Below are positions 25,545-34,110 of a DNA stretch of 64,000 nt, piece by piece. The stretch is from Acidimicrobium ferrooxidans DSM 10331. Its GTDB lineage: Bacteria; Actinomycetota; Acidimicrobiia; Acidimicrobiales; Acidimicrobiaceae. The stretch covers positions 868,001 through 932,000 of the forward strand of contig NC_013124.1 in the NCBI RefSeq assembly GCF_000023265.1, written 5' to 3'. The notes under the pieces are model-generated. The model had not been told where the DNA came from and ran no database searches. It saw only the letters and a program-made list of their open reading frames with translations. The translations under genes and the position numbers were made by a program. Each line of letters opens with the position of its first letter. The first letter of the stretch is position 1.

Positions 25545-25582
25545 GGTGATGCCTCTGGCCCGCAAGGGCTGGAGGCATCACC
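25545..25582 (+). terminator. 17-bp hairpin with GCAA tetraloop before the phosphatase gene
   Basis: Bases 25545-25561 pair with 25566-25582 over 17 positions (two G-T wobbles) around the loop GCAA, a GNRA tetraloop. No T-run follows; instead the ribosome site of the PP2C gene (AGGAGGAG) begins five bases later. It may terminate the APC transcript or protect/occlude the start of the phosphatase message. Confidence 0.6.
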
Positions 25583-25597
25583 CATGAGGAGGAGACG

Positions 25598-26446
25598 ATG
25601 GTACGACGCTCGCTCGAGGCCGACGAGACGAGTGGGTCGCTTCGGGCCCACGACGGCTCGGTGGCGGCCTGGGTGAGCGTGCGGGGTGTGGTGCGGGCTG
25701 GGAACGAGGACGCGGTTGCGGTCGTCCCCCCTGGCACCTCTGGCGAGGTGCTGGTGGCGTGCGTGGCCGATGGTGTCGGCGGGCAGGCGGCTGGCGAGGT
25801 CGCCAGCCAGGCGGCCATCGAGGCGGCCACGAGCGCGATGGGGAGCGGGCGAGGGGCGGTGCGGGCTCGGGTGCGAGCTGCGGTTCGGGCTGCGAACGCG
25901 GCAGTCATCGACGCGCAACATCGCGAGCGGGCTCGGATGGCAACCACGCTCACCCTGGTCGGGGTGAGTGGCCGCGACGTCGTCATTGGCCACGTCGGCG
26001 ACTCGCGTGCCTATCGTGTCGGCGACGAGCGGATCCATCAGCTGACGCAGGACCATACCCAGGCGGCCGAGCTGTTGCGGGCGGGCTTGATCGATCAGGA
26101 GGAGGCAGCTCGGCATCCAGCGCGCTCGGTGCTGACGCGAAGCCTGGGAGCACAGATGGCGGTGGCGCCGGATCTCGTCAGCGTGGCGCTGGAGGATGGG
26201 GAGCGGATCCTCGTCTGTTCGGACGGCTTCTGGGGGACGGTTCCGCGCGGCGCGCTCTTCGAGGCGCTGCGCGGCGCGCGAGAGCCCGACGCGCTCGAGG
26301 GTGCGCTCTGGCGACTCGTCGGGCTTGCCTACGAGGCGGGTGCGCCCGACAACGTCTCCGTCATCGTGGTGATCCCGAGTCCGACGGCCACGAGTTCGGG
26401 CGCGAGCGTGCGCACCTCGTGGTGGCGGAGGAGCCGAGGAACCTAG
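25598..26446 (+). CDS. PP2C-family Ser/Thr protein phosphatase
   Basis: A 282-residue protein with the PP2C metal-site motifs in order: VRAGNEDAVAVV, CVADGVGGQAAGEVAS, GHVGDSRAYRV, LVCSDGFWGTV and GAPDNVSVIVV. It removes phosphate from Ser/Thr residues and is the expected antagonist of the kinase at 21,525. No membrane segment, so it should be cytoplasmic. ATG 25598 follows a strong AGGAGGAG. Its last four bases overlap the end of the convergent ptsI. Confidence 0.93.
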   Translation: MVRRSLEADETSGSLRAHDGSVAAWVSVRGVVRAGNEDAVAVVPPGTSGEVLVACVADGVGGQAAGEVASQAAIEAATSAMGSGRGAVRARVRAAVRAANAAVIDAQHRERARMATTLTLVGVSGRDVVIGHVGDSRAYRVGDERIHQLTQDHTQAAELLRAGLIDQEEAARHPARSVLTRSLGAQMAVAPDLVSVALEDGERILVCSDGFWGTVPRGALFEALRGAREPDALEGALWRLVGLAYEAGAPDNVSVIVVIPSPTATSSGASVRTSWWRRSRGT

Positions 26447-28053
26447 GCAAGGCCGACGATACGCGCCGCCGCGTCTCGTGCACGCTGAGCATCGCTCGCG
26501 GTGCGGACCGCTTCTGCTGCTCGGCGAGCGGTCGTACGCTCGACGGAAGCGAGCAGACGGGTGACGGGTGCGATCGCGCTCGGCGTCATGGACAAGCTCG
26601 TGATGCCGAGGCCCGCCAGCCAGACGGCGGCGAGGGGATCTGCGGCGAGCTCGCCGCAGACACCGATGGGGATGCGACCGTCGACGTCGTCGACGAGGCG
26701 AGCGAGGAGTCGAGCGAGTGGCGGCGAGAAGGGATCGGCGAGGGCTGCGACCGCCGACTCCTCGCGGTCGGCGGCGAAGAGGTACTGCGCGAGGTCGTTG
26801 GTGCCGATCGAGACGAAGTCGACGCTGCGGGCGAGCTCGTCGCCGAGCAGGCACAGAGCAGGGACCTCCACCATGACGCCTGCACTCGGGATCCCTGCGG
26901 CGTGGGCTCGCTCGACCACCTCGCGCGCTTCGTCGATCGTCGTCACCATCGGGGCCATGAGACCGACCTCGGCACCGGTCGCGCGCTGGGCGTCGGCGAT
27001 CGCTGCGATCTGGGTGTCGATCACGGCCGGCGCCACGGCGCGTGCCCTCCATCCTCGGACGCCGAGCGCGGGGTTGGCCGAGCGAGGCAGATCGATGAAC
27101 GCGAGTGGCTTGTCGGCACCGGCGTCGAGCGTGCGGACGATGCAACGGCGGCCCCGGAATGGGGTGAGGATCTCGGTGTAGGCCTCGGCTTGCTCGGCGC
27201 GAGAGGGAGCCTCGTCGCGGTCGAGGAACAAGAACTCGGTGCGCAAAAGGCCGATACCGACCGCGCCGGCGTCGATCGCCCCCTGCGCGTCGGCGACGCC
27301 GGCGACGTTGGCCATGATGGCGACGGCGCCGATGGCGGCACGGTCTCGAGGGAGCGTCGTTCGCGCGGGCGTACGCTCTGCGGCTCGCAGCCCAGTGACA
27401 TCGTCGTCGTTGGGGTTCACGATCGCGACCGCGCGCACGGTATCGACGAGCACGGTGTCGCCGTCGTGCACCCCGTCGAGGCCCACCACGCCGGTGAGGG
27501 CGGGGATGCCGAGTGCTCGGGCGAGGATGGCGACGTGGGCGGTCGGGCTGGCGCCAGCGAGCAAGAGCGCTGCCGGCCGTTCGTGCTCGATCGCGAGGAG
27601 ATCTGCTGGGCCGAGCTCGTTCGCGACGACGACCTTGCCTTCGAGCATCGGTCCTTGGGTGCCCCTGAGGCGGGCGATGAGGCGCCGTTCGATCGCGCCG
27701 AGGTCCGCCGCTCGTTCGGCGATCGCGCCGCCGACGGAACGGAGGACGCCTGCGACCTCGTCGAAGGCGTCGTGGACCCCGACGGTGGAGGGATCGTCGG
27801 CGAGGTGACGCTCCACGGCATCGACGAGCATGGGGTCTCGCGCGATGGCTGCGTCGGCGGCGAGGATCTGGGACAGCTCGCCGCTCGCACGTCGGCTGGA
27901 AGCCTCGAGGTCGTCGGCGACCTCCTCGAGCGCTCGGCGCACGCTGGCGGGATCGACCTCGGTGCGCTCGGCGACCGCGTCGACGCGGACGGCTGTCCCG
28001 ACGCCGGCTCCCTGGGAGCCTGGTTGACCGCGAAGGGTGTGACGTTCCGGCAT
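26443..28053 (-). CDS. ptsI: PTS enzyme I (phosphoenolpyruvate-protein phosphotransferase)
   Basis: A 536-residue protein, a little shorter than usual (about 570). The phosphorylated histidine is in ASPTAHVAILARALGIPAL, the PEP-binding domain has GIGLLRTEFLFLDR, FVSIGTNDLAQYLFAADR and the catalytic cysteine in IGVCGELAADPLA. It takes phosphate from PEP and passes it to HPr. ATG 28053 follows GAGGAGGG. It is divergent from the glpF-to-ptsH operon, whose last gene encodes HPr. The only PTS acceptor in sight is DhaM, so it probably serves dihydroxyacetone phosphorylation. Confidence 0.95.
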   Translation of the reverse strand: MPERHTLRGQPGSQGAGVGTAVRVDAVAERTEVDPASVRRALEEVADDLEASSRRASGELSQILAADAAIARDPMLVDAVERHLADDPSTVGVHDAFDEVAGVLRSVGGAIAERAADLGAIERRLIARLRGTQGPMLEGKVVVANELGPADLLAIEHERPAALLLAGASPTAHVAILARALGIPALTGVVGLDGVHDGDTVLVDTVRAVAIVNPNDDDVTGLRAAERTPARTTLPRDRAAIGAVAIMANVAGVADAQGAIDAGAVGIGLLRTEFLFLDRDEAPSRAEQAEAYTEILTPFRGRRCIVRTLDAGADKPLAFIDLPRSANPALGVRGWRARAVAPAVIDTQIAAIADAQRATGAEVGLMAPMVTTIDEAREVVERAHAAGIPSAGVMVEVPALCLLGDELARSVDFVSIGTNDLAQYLFAADREESAVAALADPFSPPLARLLARLVDDVDGRIPIGVCGELAADPLAAVWLAGLGITSLSMTPSAIAPVTRLLASVERTTARRAAEAVRTASDAQRARDAAARIVGLA

Positions 28054-28095
28054 GGACCCTCCTCTCCGGGCGAGGCGCCTCGGGACCAAAGACCC

Positions 28096-28124
28096 TTGAC
28101 GTCGTCCACGACGCCTGTCATGAT
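28096..28124 (+). promoter_or_regulatory. promoter of the glpF-ptsH operon
   Basis: TTGACG (28096-28101) and CATGAT (28119-28124) are 17 bases apart, and TGT precedes the -10 as an extended -10. Transcription would start near 28,131, leaving a leader of about 100 nt that contains the hairpin at 28145-28182. Confidence 0.65.
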
Positions 28125-28144
28125 ACGAGCGGGCAGAGTGCACG

Positions 28145-28182
28145 AGAGCGCCCGGACGTGAGAGGTCGCGTCCGGGCGCTCT
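28145..28182 (+). terminator. leader hairpin (candidate GlpP-controlled attenuator) before glpF
   Basis: A perfect 14-bp stem (28145-28158 with 28169-28182) with a 10-nt loop, followed by a T-rich TCGTGTTCT. No plus-strand gene lies upstream, so this terminator-like hairpin sits between the operon's own promoter and its first gene. The operon encodes a GlpP-type antiterminator; in Bacillus GlpP with glycerol-3-phosphate prevents termination in the glpF and glpD leaders. The same control here is inference. Confidence 0.6.
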
Positions 28183-28231
28183 TCGTGTTCTGGCCCGGGA
28201 GCGATGCATGACAGGGGGAAGGAGGCCGTAG

Positions 28232-29119
28232 GTGGCCACAACACAGGCGCGACCGGCCGGCAAGACCGGCTGGCGCGCAACGACATGGGGAGAGCTGCTC
28301 TCCGAATATCTCGGTACGTTGGTGCTGCTCGCCTTCGGGACGGGCTCGGTCGCGGTTGCAGTGGTGGGCCTCACCATGTCCGGCCGCACCGTCGTCATCT
28401 TCCAGGGAGCGGGCGGCTGGCTGCTGATCACCTGGGGCTGGGCCATGGCGGTCGTGATGGGCGTCTACGTGGCTGGCGGGGTGTCCGGCGCACACCTGAA
28501 CCCGGCGGTGACGCTGGCCATGGCGATCAAGGGCTCGCTGCCGTGGCGTAAGGTGCCGGGCTACTGGATCGCCCAGGTTCTCGGGGCATTCTCTGGCGCG
28601 GCGATCGTCTACCTGGACTACTACAAGGCGATCGATGCGTGGAACCTTGCGCACCACGTCACGCGCGCCAGCGCCGGTGGGTTGACGACCTTCTCGATCT
28701 TTGCCACGTTCCCCGCGAAGTACTTCGGCACGAGCCTCGTCGGGCCATTCATCGACCAGGTGATCGGCACGTTCTTCCTGCTGCTGTTCGTGCTCGCCAT
28801 CACCGACGCGACGAACTCGGGGCCGGGTTCGAACATGGCACCGTTCCTCGTCGGGATGGCCGTCGCGGCGATCGGCATGAGCTTTGGTACGGACGCCGGT
28901 TACGCGATCAACCCTGCGCGTGACTTCGGTCCGCGGCTCCTGACGTGGTTCCTCGGCTGGGGACACAACGCCTTCGCCGGTCTCAACGGTTACTGGTGGG
29001 TCCCGATCGTCGGTCCGCTCGTCGGTGGAGCGATCGCGGTTGGGGTCTATCGCTGGTTCATCGAGGACACGATTCGTGCGCGCTTCGCGCGCCAGAGCAC
29101 GGAAGGAGGGGCGCAGTGA
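28232..29119 (+). CDS. glpF: glycerol uptake facilitator (aquaglyceroporin)
   Basis: A 295-residue MIP-family channel with six membrane segments and both NPA half-helices: [12 protein letters not shown] and [14 protein letters not shown]. The aspartate directly after NPAR is the mark of glycerol-conducting members rather than pure water channels. It lets glycerol and perhaps dihydroxyacetone diffuse into the cell. GTG 28232 follows GGAAGGAGG. First gene of a ten-gene operon; its stop overlaps glpK (GTGA). Confidence 0.95.
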   Translation: MATTQARPAGKTGWRATTWGELLSEYLGTLVLLAFGTGSVAVAVVGLTMSGRTVVIFQGAGGWLLITWGWAMAVVMGVYVAGGVSGAHLNPAVTLAMAIKGSLPWRKVPGYWIAQVLGAFSGAAIVYLDYYKAIDAWNLAHHVTRASAGGLTTFSIFATFPAKYFGTSLVGPFIDQVIGTFFLLLFVLAITDATNSGPGSNMAPFLVGMAVAAIGMSFGTDAGYAINPARDFGPRLLTWFLGWGHNAFAGLNGYWWVPIVGPLVGGAIAVGVYRWFIEDTIRARFARQSTEGGAQ

Positions 29120-30609
29120 CCACCCGTATCCTCGCTCTTGATCAAGGAACGACGAGCTCTCGAGCGATCGTCTTCGATCTCGACGGCACCATCCTCGGCC
29201 TCGGCCAGCACGAGTTCCCGCAGTACTACCCGCAGCCAGGCTGGGTCGAGCACGACCCCGAGGAGATCTGGGAGTCCCAGCGCCAGGCCATCTTCGACGC
29301 CCTGCGCGCCGCCGGCATCGCGCCAGGGGACCTCAGCGCGATCGGCATCACCAACCAGCGTGAGACCACCATCGTGTGGGATCGCCAAACCGGCAAGCCG
29401 GTCATGAACGCGATCGTGTGGCAGTGCCGACGGACGGCGCCGATGTGCGACGAACTCCGTGCGGCCGGCCGCGAGGATCTGGTCCGTTCCCGTACCGGTC
29501 TCGTCATCGACGCTTACTTCTCGGGAACGAAGGTGGCCTGGATCCTCGAGCACGTGCCGGAGGCTCGTCGCCTGGCGGACGAGGGCCGATTGGCCTTTGG
29601 CACCGTTGATGCGTGGCTGATTTGGAAGCTCACCGGCGGACGGGTGCATGCGACGGACGCCACCAACGCCTCTCGGACCATGCTCTTCAACATCCACACC
29701 GGTGAGTGGGATCCCGAACTGCTCGAGATGCTGGGCGTGCCCGCGTCGATGTGCCCGACGGTCGTCGACTCCGCAGGCGTGGTCGCCGAGACGGACCCTG
29801 AGATCTTCGGTGCCAGGGTGCCCATCGCCGGCATCGCGGGTGATCAGCAGGCCGCTCTCTTCGGCCAGGCGTGCATCGAGCCGGGCATGGCGAAGAACAC
29901 CTACGGGACCGGGTCCTTCCTGCTGCAGACCACGGGCCACGATGCGGTCGCGTCGCACTCGGGCCTGCTCACGACCGTGGCGTGGAGCATCGGGGGTGAG
30001 CGCACCTACGCGCTCGAGGGCTCCATCTTCGTGACCGGAGCCGTCGTCCAGTGGCTGCGCGACGGACTGCGTCTCATCGCGCATGCCGAGGACACCGAGG
30101 CGATCGCCGCCGAGGTCCCCGACACCGGTGGCGTCGTGGTGGTCCCTGCCTTCGTGGGGCTCGGCGCACCGGTGTGGGACCCGTACGCGCGGGGCACCAT
30201 CGTCGGCATCACGCGCGGGACGACGCGGGCACACATCGTGCGGGCCGCGCTCGAATCGATGGCCTACCAGACGCGTGACGTCGTCGAGGCGATGGCGGCC
30301 GACTCGGGCCAGCGACTCGCCATCTTGCGGGTCGACGGCGGTGCGGTGCGCAACAACGTGGTCGCACAGCTCCAGGCCGACGTGCTCGGGATCCCGGTCG
30401 AGCGTCCGAAGGTCACCGAGACCACGGCGCTGGGTGCTGCCTACCTGGCGGCGGTCGGCGTGGGTGCGGTGGCAGGTCCTGGGGGGCTGCGCGACGTGTG
30501 GCAACTGGAGCGGCGCTTCGAGCCAACGTGGGACGAGGCGACGCGAGCCGCGGCCTATCGCACGTGGCAGCGTGCGCGGGACCGCGCCCGAGCGTGGGTC
30601 GAGGCGTAG
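29116..30609 (+). CDS. glpK: glycerol kinase
   Basis: A 497-residue FGGY kinase of standard length. The N-terminus [17 protein letters not shown] is the phosphate-binding loop, followed by [14 protein letters not shown], a [12 protein letters not shown] signature, [14 protein letters not shown] and the C-terminal [20 protein letters not shown]. It makes glycerol-3-phosphate, both the substrate of GlpABC and the likely signal for GlpP. GTG 29116 overlaps the glpF stop. In Firmicutes HPr phosphorylates GlpK on a histidine; I cannot tell whether that site is present. Confidence 0.96.
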   Translation: MTTRILALDQGTTSSRAIVFDLDGTILGLGQHEFPQYYPQPGWVEHDPEEIWESQRQAIFDALRAAGIAPGDLSAIGITNQRETTIVWDRQTGKPVMNAIVWQCRRTAPMCDELRAAGREDLVRSRTGLVIDAYFSGTKVAWILEHVPEARRLADEGRLAFGTVDAWLIWKLTGGRVHATDATNASRTMLFNIHTGEWDPELLEMLGVPASMCPTVVDSAGVVAETDPEIFGARVPIAGIAGDQQAALFGQACIEPGMAKNTYGTGSFLLQTTGHDAVASHSGLLTTVAWSIGGERTYALEGSIFVTGAVVQWLRDGLRLIAHAEDTEAIAAEVPDTGGVVVVPAFVGLGAPVWDPYARGTIVGITRGTTRAHIVRAALESMAYQTRDVVEAMAADSGQRLAILRVDGGAVRNNVVAQLQADVLGIPVERPKVTETTALGAAYLAAVGVGAVAGPGGLRDVWQLERRFEPTWDEATRAAAYRTWQRARDRARAWVEA

Positions 30610-30631
30610 GCTGCGAGAGGGAGGTAGTCGG

Positions 30632-31633
30632 ATGAAGAAGGTCATCAACGAGGTCGACCACGTCGTCGACGAGTCTCTCGATGGGCTCGCGGCCGCGTTC
30701 GCACCGTGGGTTCGCCGCATCGAGGGTACCCACGTGCTGGCGCGCGCGGTCGCGAAGCCATCGGGGCGCGTCGGGCTGGTCTCGGGCGGCGGATCGGGCC
30801 ATGAGCCGGCCCACGGCGGCTACGTCGGTGAGGGCATGCTCGACGCCGCGGTGGCCGGCGAGGTCTTCACCTCGCCGACGCCCGATCAGATCCTCGAGGG
30901 CATCCGCGCCGCCGACCACGGCGCGGGGGTGCTGTGCGTCGTGAAGAACTACACCGGCGACGTCATGAACTTCGACATCGCCGCCGAGCTCGCCAAGGAG
31001 GAGGGGATCGAGGTGCGCCAGGTCGTCGTGAACGACGACGTCGCGGTCGAAGACTCCCTGTACACCTCGGGGCGACGAGGCATCGCCGGAACGGTGTTCG
31101 TCCACAAGATCGCAGGCGCAGCAGCCGAACGTGGGGACGATCTGGCGACGGTGGCGGCGGTCGCCGAGCGCGTGATCGCGAACGTGCGCTCCATGGGCCT
31201 CGCACTCGCACCGTGCACGGTGCCCGCACGTGGAGAGCCCACCTTCACCTTGGGCGAGGACGAGATCGAGGTGGGCATCGGCATCCACGGCGAGCCTGGG
31301 GTTCGGCGCGAACCACTGCGTCGTGCCGACGACCTGACCGACGAACTGCTCGATCGGGTGACGAGCGACCTCGGGCTCGAGAGCGGTGCATCCATCGCGG
31401 TGATGGTGAACTCGATGGGAGCGACGCCGCTCCTCGAGCTTGGGATCGTTGCTCGCCGCGTCTACCAGGTCGCGGCCGAGCGCGGGTGGCACATTCGCAC
31501 CGCCTGGGTTGGCGAGTACATGACGTCGCTCGAGATGGCCGGCTACTCGATCACGGTGCTTCGACTCGACGACGAGCTCGCCGCGCTGCTCGAAGCCCCT
31601 GCGTCGACGGCTGCCGTTCGGGTGGCACGGTGA
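30632..31633 (+). CDS. dhaK: dihydroxyacetone kinase subunit DhaK
   Basis: A 333-residue protein with the two DhaK domains. SGGGSGHEPAHGGYVG near residue 50 binds the substrate phosphate region, and GIGIHGEPGV near residue 210-220 contains the histidine that forms a covalent hemiaminal with dihydroxyacetone. DhaK binds the substrate while DhaL delivers phosphate. ATG 30632 follows GAGGGAGG. Its stop overlaps the dhaL GTG. Confidence 0.95.
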   Translation: MKKVINEVDHVVDESLDGLAAAFAPWVRRIEGTHVLARAVAKPSGRVGLVSGGGSGHEPAHGGYVGEGMLDAAVAGEVFTSPTPDQILEGIRAADHGAGVLCVVKNYTGDVMNFDIAAELAKEEGIEVRQVVVNDDVAVEDSLYTSGRRGIAGTVFVHKIAGAAAERGDDLATVAAVAERVIANVRSMGLALAPCTVPARGEPTFTLGEDEIEVGIGIHGEPGVRREPLRRADDLTDELLDRVTSDLGLESGASIAVMVNSMGATPLLELGIVARRVYQVAAERGWHIRTAWVGEYMTSLEMAGYSITVLRLDDELAALLEAPASTAAVRVAR

Positions 31634-32259
31634 GCGAGCCCGGTTCGCTCGCCTGGTGGCACGACGTCTGGCGCTGTTTCGCGGCGTCGGTGCGCGACCA
31701 GCGCACCTGGCTGGACGATCTCGACGCTGCGATCGGCGATGGTGACCACGGTACGAACCTGAACCGAGGTCTCGAGCGCGCCCTCGGGGCCCTCGAGACC
31801 TCGCAGACGCCGCGAGCGGGGCTGAGGAGTGTTGGGATGGCACTGCTCGGCACGGTCGGCGGGGCATCAGGCGCGCTGTGGGGCTTTGGCTGGACCAAGG
31901 CCTCGGCGGCAGCCGGCGACGGGACCGGCGCCCCAACGCCCGACGAGGTCGTGGCCACGCTGTCGCTATTCCGGGACGCGGTGCTCGAGCGTGGCCACGC
32001 CGAGCTCGGCGACAAGACCATGGTGGATGTCCTCGTGCCGGCGCTGGCGTCGCTCGCTGCCGAGCTCGGGACTCAGCGCTCCTTCGCCGAGGCAGCCGCT
32101 ACCGCCGCGTCCGTGGCCTCGGAGCGTGCCGAGTCGACCATCCCCCTCGTGGCGCGCAAGGGCCGCGCGTCGTATCTCGGGGAGCGGAGCGCAGGTCACG
32201 AAGACCCCGGTGCGGCCTCGATGGCTCTGTTCTTCGCATGCCTTGGCGAGGTGAGCTGA
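31630..32259 (+). CDS. dhaL: dihydroxyacetone kinase subunit DhaL (ADP-binding)
   Basis: A 209-residue all-helical protein. DAAIGDGDHGTNLNRG holds the aspartates that bind magnesium and ADP; GGASGALWGFGW, ELGDKTMVDVLVPAL and KGRASYLGERSAGHEDPGA are the other family stretches. In PTS-dependent systems ADP stays bound and is rephosphorylated by DhaM. GTG 31630 overlaps dhaK; dhaM begins one base after its stop. Confidence 0.95.
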   Translation: MSEPGSLAWWHDVWRCFAASVRDQRTWLDDLDAAIGDGDHGTNLNRGLERALGALETSQTPRAGLRSVGMALLGTVGGASGALWGFGWTKASAAAGDGTGAPTPDEVVATLSLFRDAVLERGHAELGDKTMVDVLVPALASLAAELGTQRSFAEAAATAASVASERAESTIPLVARKGRASYLGERSAGHEDPGAASMALFFACLGEVS

Positions 32260-32260
32260 G

Positions 32261-32653
32261 GTGGTGGGCGTGCTGGTGGTGTCGCACTCGCGGCGATTGG
32301 CGCAGGGGGCGTGCGAGCTCGTCGGCGCCATGGCCAAGGGGGTTCGGCTCGAGTGGCGAGGAGGTGAGCCCCCCGAGCTTGGCGTGAGTGTCGAGCTGGT
32401 GGCAGATGCGCTCGAGGGCCTGCTCGAAGGGGGCGGTGAGGTGGTCGTGGTCGCCGACCTCGGGTCCTCGGTCCTGGCGGCAGAAGCGGCGGTCGAGCTG
32501 ATCGGGGCAGGCCCACGCGTCCGCGTCCTGCGCGGCGTCCCGATGCTCGAGGGCTTCATCGCAGCCGCGATGGCGCTCACGGTGGGCGGAGGCCTCGCCG
32601 AGGCCGTCGCCGCGGCCGAGGCGGCCTGTGGTGCGCTCGAGGGCGGGCGATGA
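32261..32653 (+). CDS. dhaM: DhaM, PTS EIIA-type phosphodonor subunit of dihydroxyacetone kinase
   Basis: A 130-residue mannose-type EIIA domain starting VVGVLVVSHSRRLAQGA; the histidine in VSHS is the phosphorylation site, as in E. coli DhaM (VSHSSRL). Unlike E. coli DhaM it has no fused HPr or EI-like domains, so it needs the separate HPr (36,897) and EI (26,443). It rephosphorylates the ADP held by DhaL. GTG 32261 with the next codon also GTG; both are possible starts. The stop overlaps glpA. Confidence 0.92.
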   Translation: MVGVLVVSHSRRLAQGACELVGAMAKGVRLEWRGGEPPELGVSVELVADALEGLLEGGGEVVVVADLGSSVLAAEAAVELIGAGPRVRVLRGVPMLEGFIAAAMALTVGGGLAEAVAAAEAACGALEGGR

Positions 32654-34110
32654 CGCGCCGCCGGGTCGTCGTGATCGGGGCCGGGGCCACCGGGCTCGGC
32701 GTCGGCGTGGATTTGGCCACCCGTGGCATCGAGGCCGTCGTCGTCGAGCGTCACGCGGTGGGGGCAGGGACGTCGGGGCGGTTCCACGGTCTTGCACACT
32801 CCGGCGGTCGCTACGCCGTCACCGACCCGCTGGCCGCTGCCGAGTGCGCCCGCGAGCTCGCGGTGCTGCGCCAGATCGCCCCCGGTGCCCTCGAGGCCAC
32901 CGGGGGATGGTTCGTACGCACGAGCGACGATGACGCCTTCGAGCAGGCGTGGCTGCGTGGGACGGCGTCCGCCGGGATCGAGGTCCGCGAGGTCCCGCTC
33001 GACGTCGCCAGGGCGCAGGTGCCGGCGGCGGCGGCGCGAGCTCGGCGGGTGTTCTGGGTACCCGACGGTGTGCTCGAGGGGTTCGAGCTCCTGCGCGGCC
33101 TCGTGCGAACGCTGCGACGTTTCGGTGGCGACGTGCTCGAGGGGTCGGAGGTGATCGGCCTCGTGCGCGACGGTGCCAGGGCGGCCGGTGTGGTCGTGCG
33201 CCAAGGCGATCGAGAGGTCGTCGTCGGTGCCGACGCCGTGGTGAACGCGGCGGGTCCACTCTCGGGTGTCGTCGGGCGTCGGCTGGGCGCCGAGGTGCCG
33301 GTCGCGCCGTCGTTCGGCACGATGTTGATCTTTGCCGATCGCCGACTCCCGCTCGTGGTGAACCATCTCGAGCGCCCATCCGACGGCGACATCTTCGTAC
33401 CCCATGGCGAGACTGTCATCCTCGGTACCACCGACGTCCCCCACGAAGACGGCGAGGCGCTACCGCCGAGCCGGCAGGAGGTGGCTCGGCTCGTGGAGCT
33501 CGGTGCGCGCTTCGTGCCGGAGGTGCGCACCTGGCGACCGATGCGGGCCTTCACCGGCGTGCGCCCCCTGGTCGCCGATCCGGGTGCGGGCGGGCCGCGA
33601 GGTCTGTCGCGCAGTCACACCATCGTCGACCACGGCGCGAGAGACGGTATCGCCGGCCTGTTCGCGATCATCGGTGGCAAGTGGACGACGTATCGGCTCA
33701 TGGGGGAGCAGACCGGCGACGCCGTCGCCTCCTACCTCGAGGTCACGGCACCGTCGGCGACGCGGTCGCTCGTGGTGGTGCCGGCGCGAGTTCGGGGACG
33801 CGCGCCGACGTCGTCGGAGACGTTGTGCACCTGTGAGGGCGTCGGTCGTGACGAGCTCGTCGGCGAGGGTTCGCTGGATCGTTGGCGCGTCGAGCATTGG
33901 GCGACGATGGGGCCGTGTCAGGGGACGTTCTGCGCCCATCGGTTGGCGGCTCGCGCAGCTGAACTCACGGGCGGCGCCCTCGAGAGCGAGGCGCTCGATG
34001 CGCTGCGTGCCGAGCGCGCGCGGGGGGTCGATGCGGTGGCCTATGGCGCACAGGCACGCCTTCGGGCCCTCGCGTCCGAGCAGCGTCGCTGGTGGGGGTG
34101 GGGCTCGTGA
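32650..34110 (+). CDS. glpA: anaerobic-type glycerol-3-phosphate dehydrogenase subunit A (FAD, BFD [2Fe-2S])
   Basis: A 486-residue flavoprotein. The FAD-binding start is VVVIGAGATGLGVGVDLA and the family stretch GTTDVPHEDGEALPPSRQEV is of the GlpA/GlpD kind. The C-terminus carries a BFD-like [2Fe-2S] domain with CTCEGVGRDEL and MGPCQGTFC (four cysteines), which GlpA has and GlpD lacks. It oxidises glycerol-3-phosphate to dihydroxyacetone phosphate and passes electrons to GlpB/GlpC and quinone. ATG 32650 overlaps dhaM (ATGA). Confidence 0.93.
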   Translation: MTRRRVVVIGAGATGLGVGVDLATRGIEAVVVERHAVGAGTSGRFHGLAHSGGRYAVTDPLAAAECARELAVLRQIAPGALEATGGWFVRTSDDDAFEQAWLRGTASAGIEVREVPLDVARAQVPAAAARARRVFWVPDGVLEGFELLRGLVRTLRRFGGDVLEGSEVIGLVRDGARAAGVVVRQGDREVVVGADAVVNAAGPLSGVVGRRLGAEVPVAPSFGTMLIFADRRLPLVVNHLERPSDGDIFVPHGETVILGTTDVPHEDGEALPPSRQEVARLVELGARFVPEVRTWRPMRAFTGVRPLVADPGAGGPRGLSRSHTIVDHGARDGIAGLFAIIGGKWTTYRLMGEQTGDAVASYLEVTAPSATRSLVVVPARVRGRAPTSSETLCTCEGVGRDELVGEGSLDRWRVEHWATMGPCQGTFCAHRLAARAAELTGGALESEALDALRAERARGVDAVAYGAQARLRALASEQRRWWGWGS

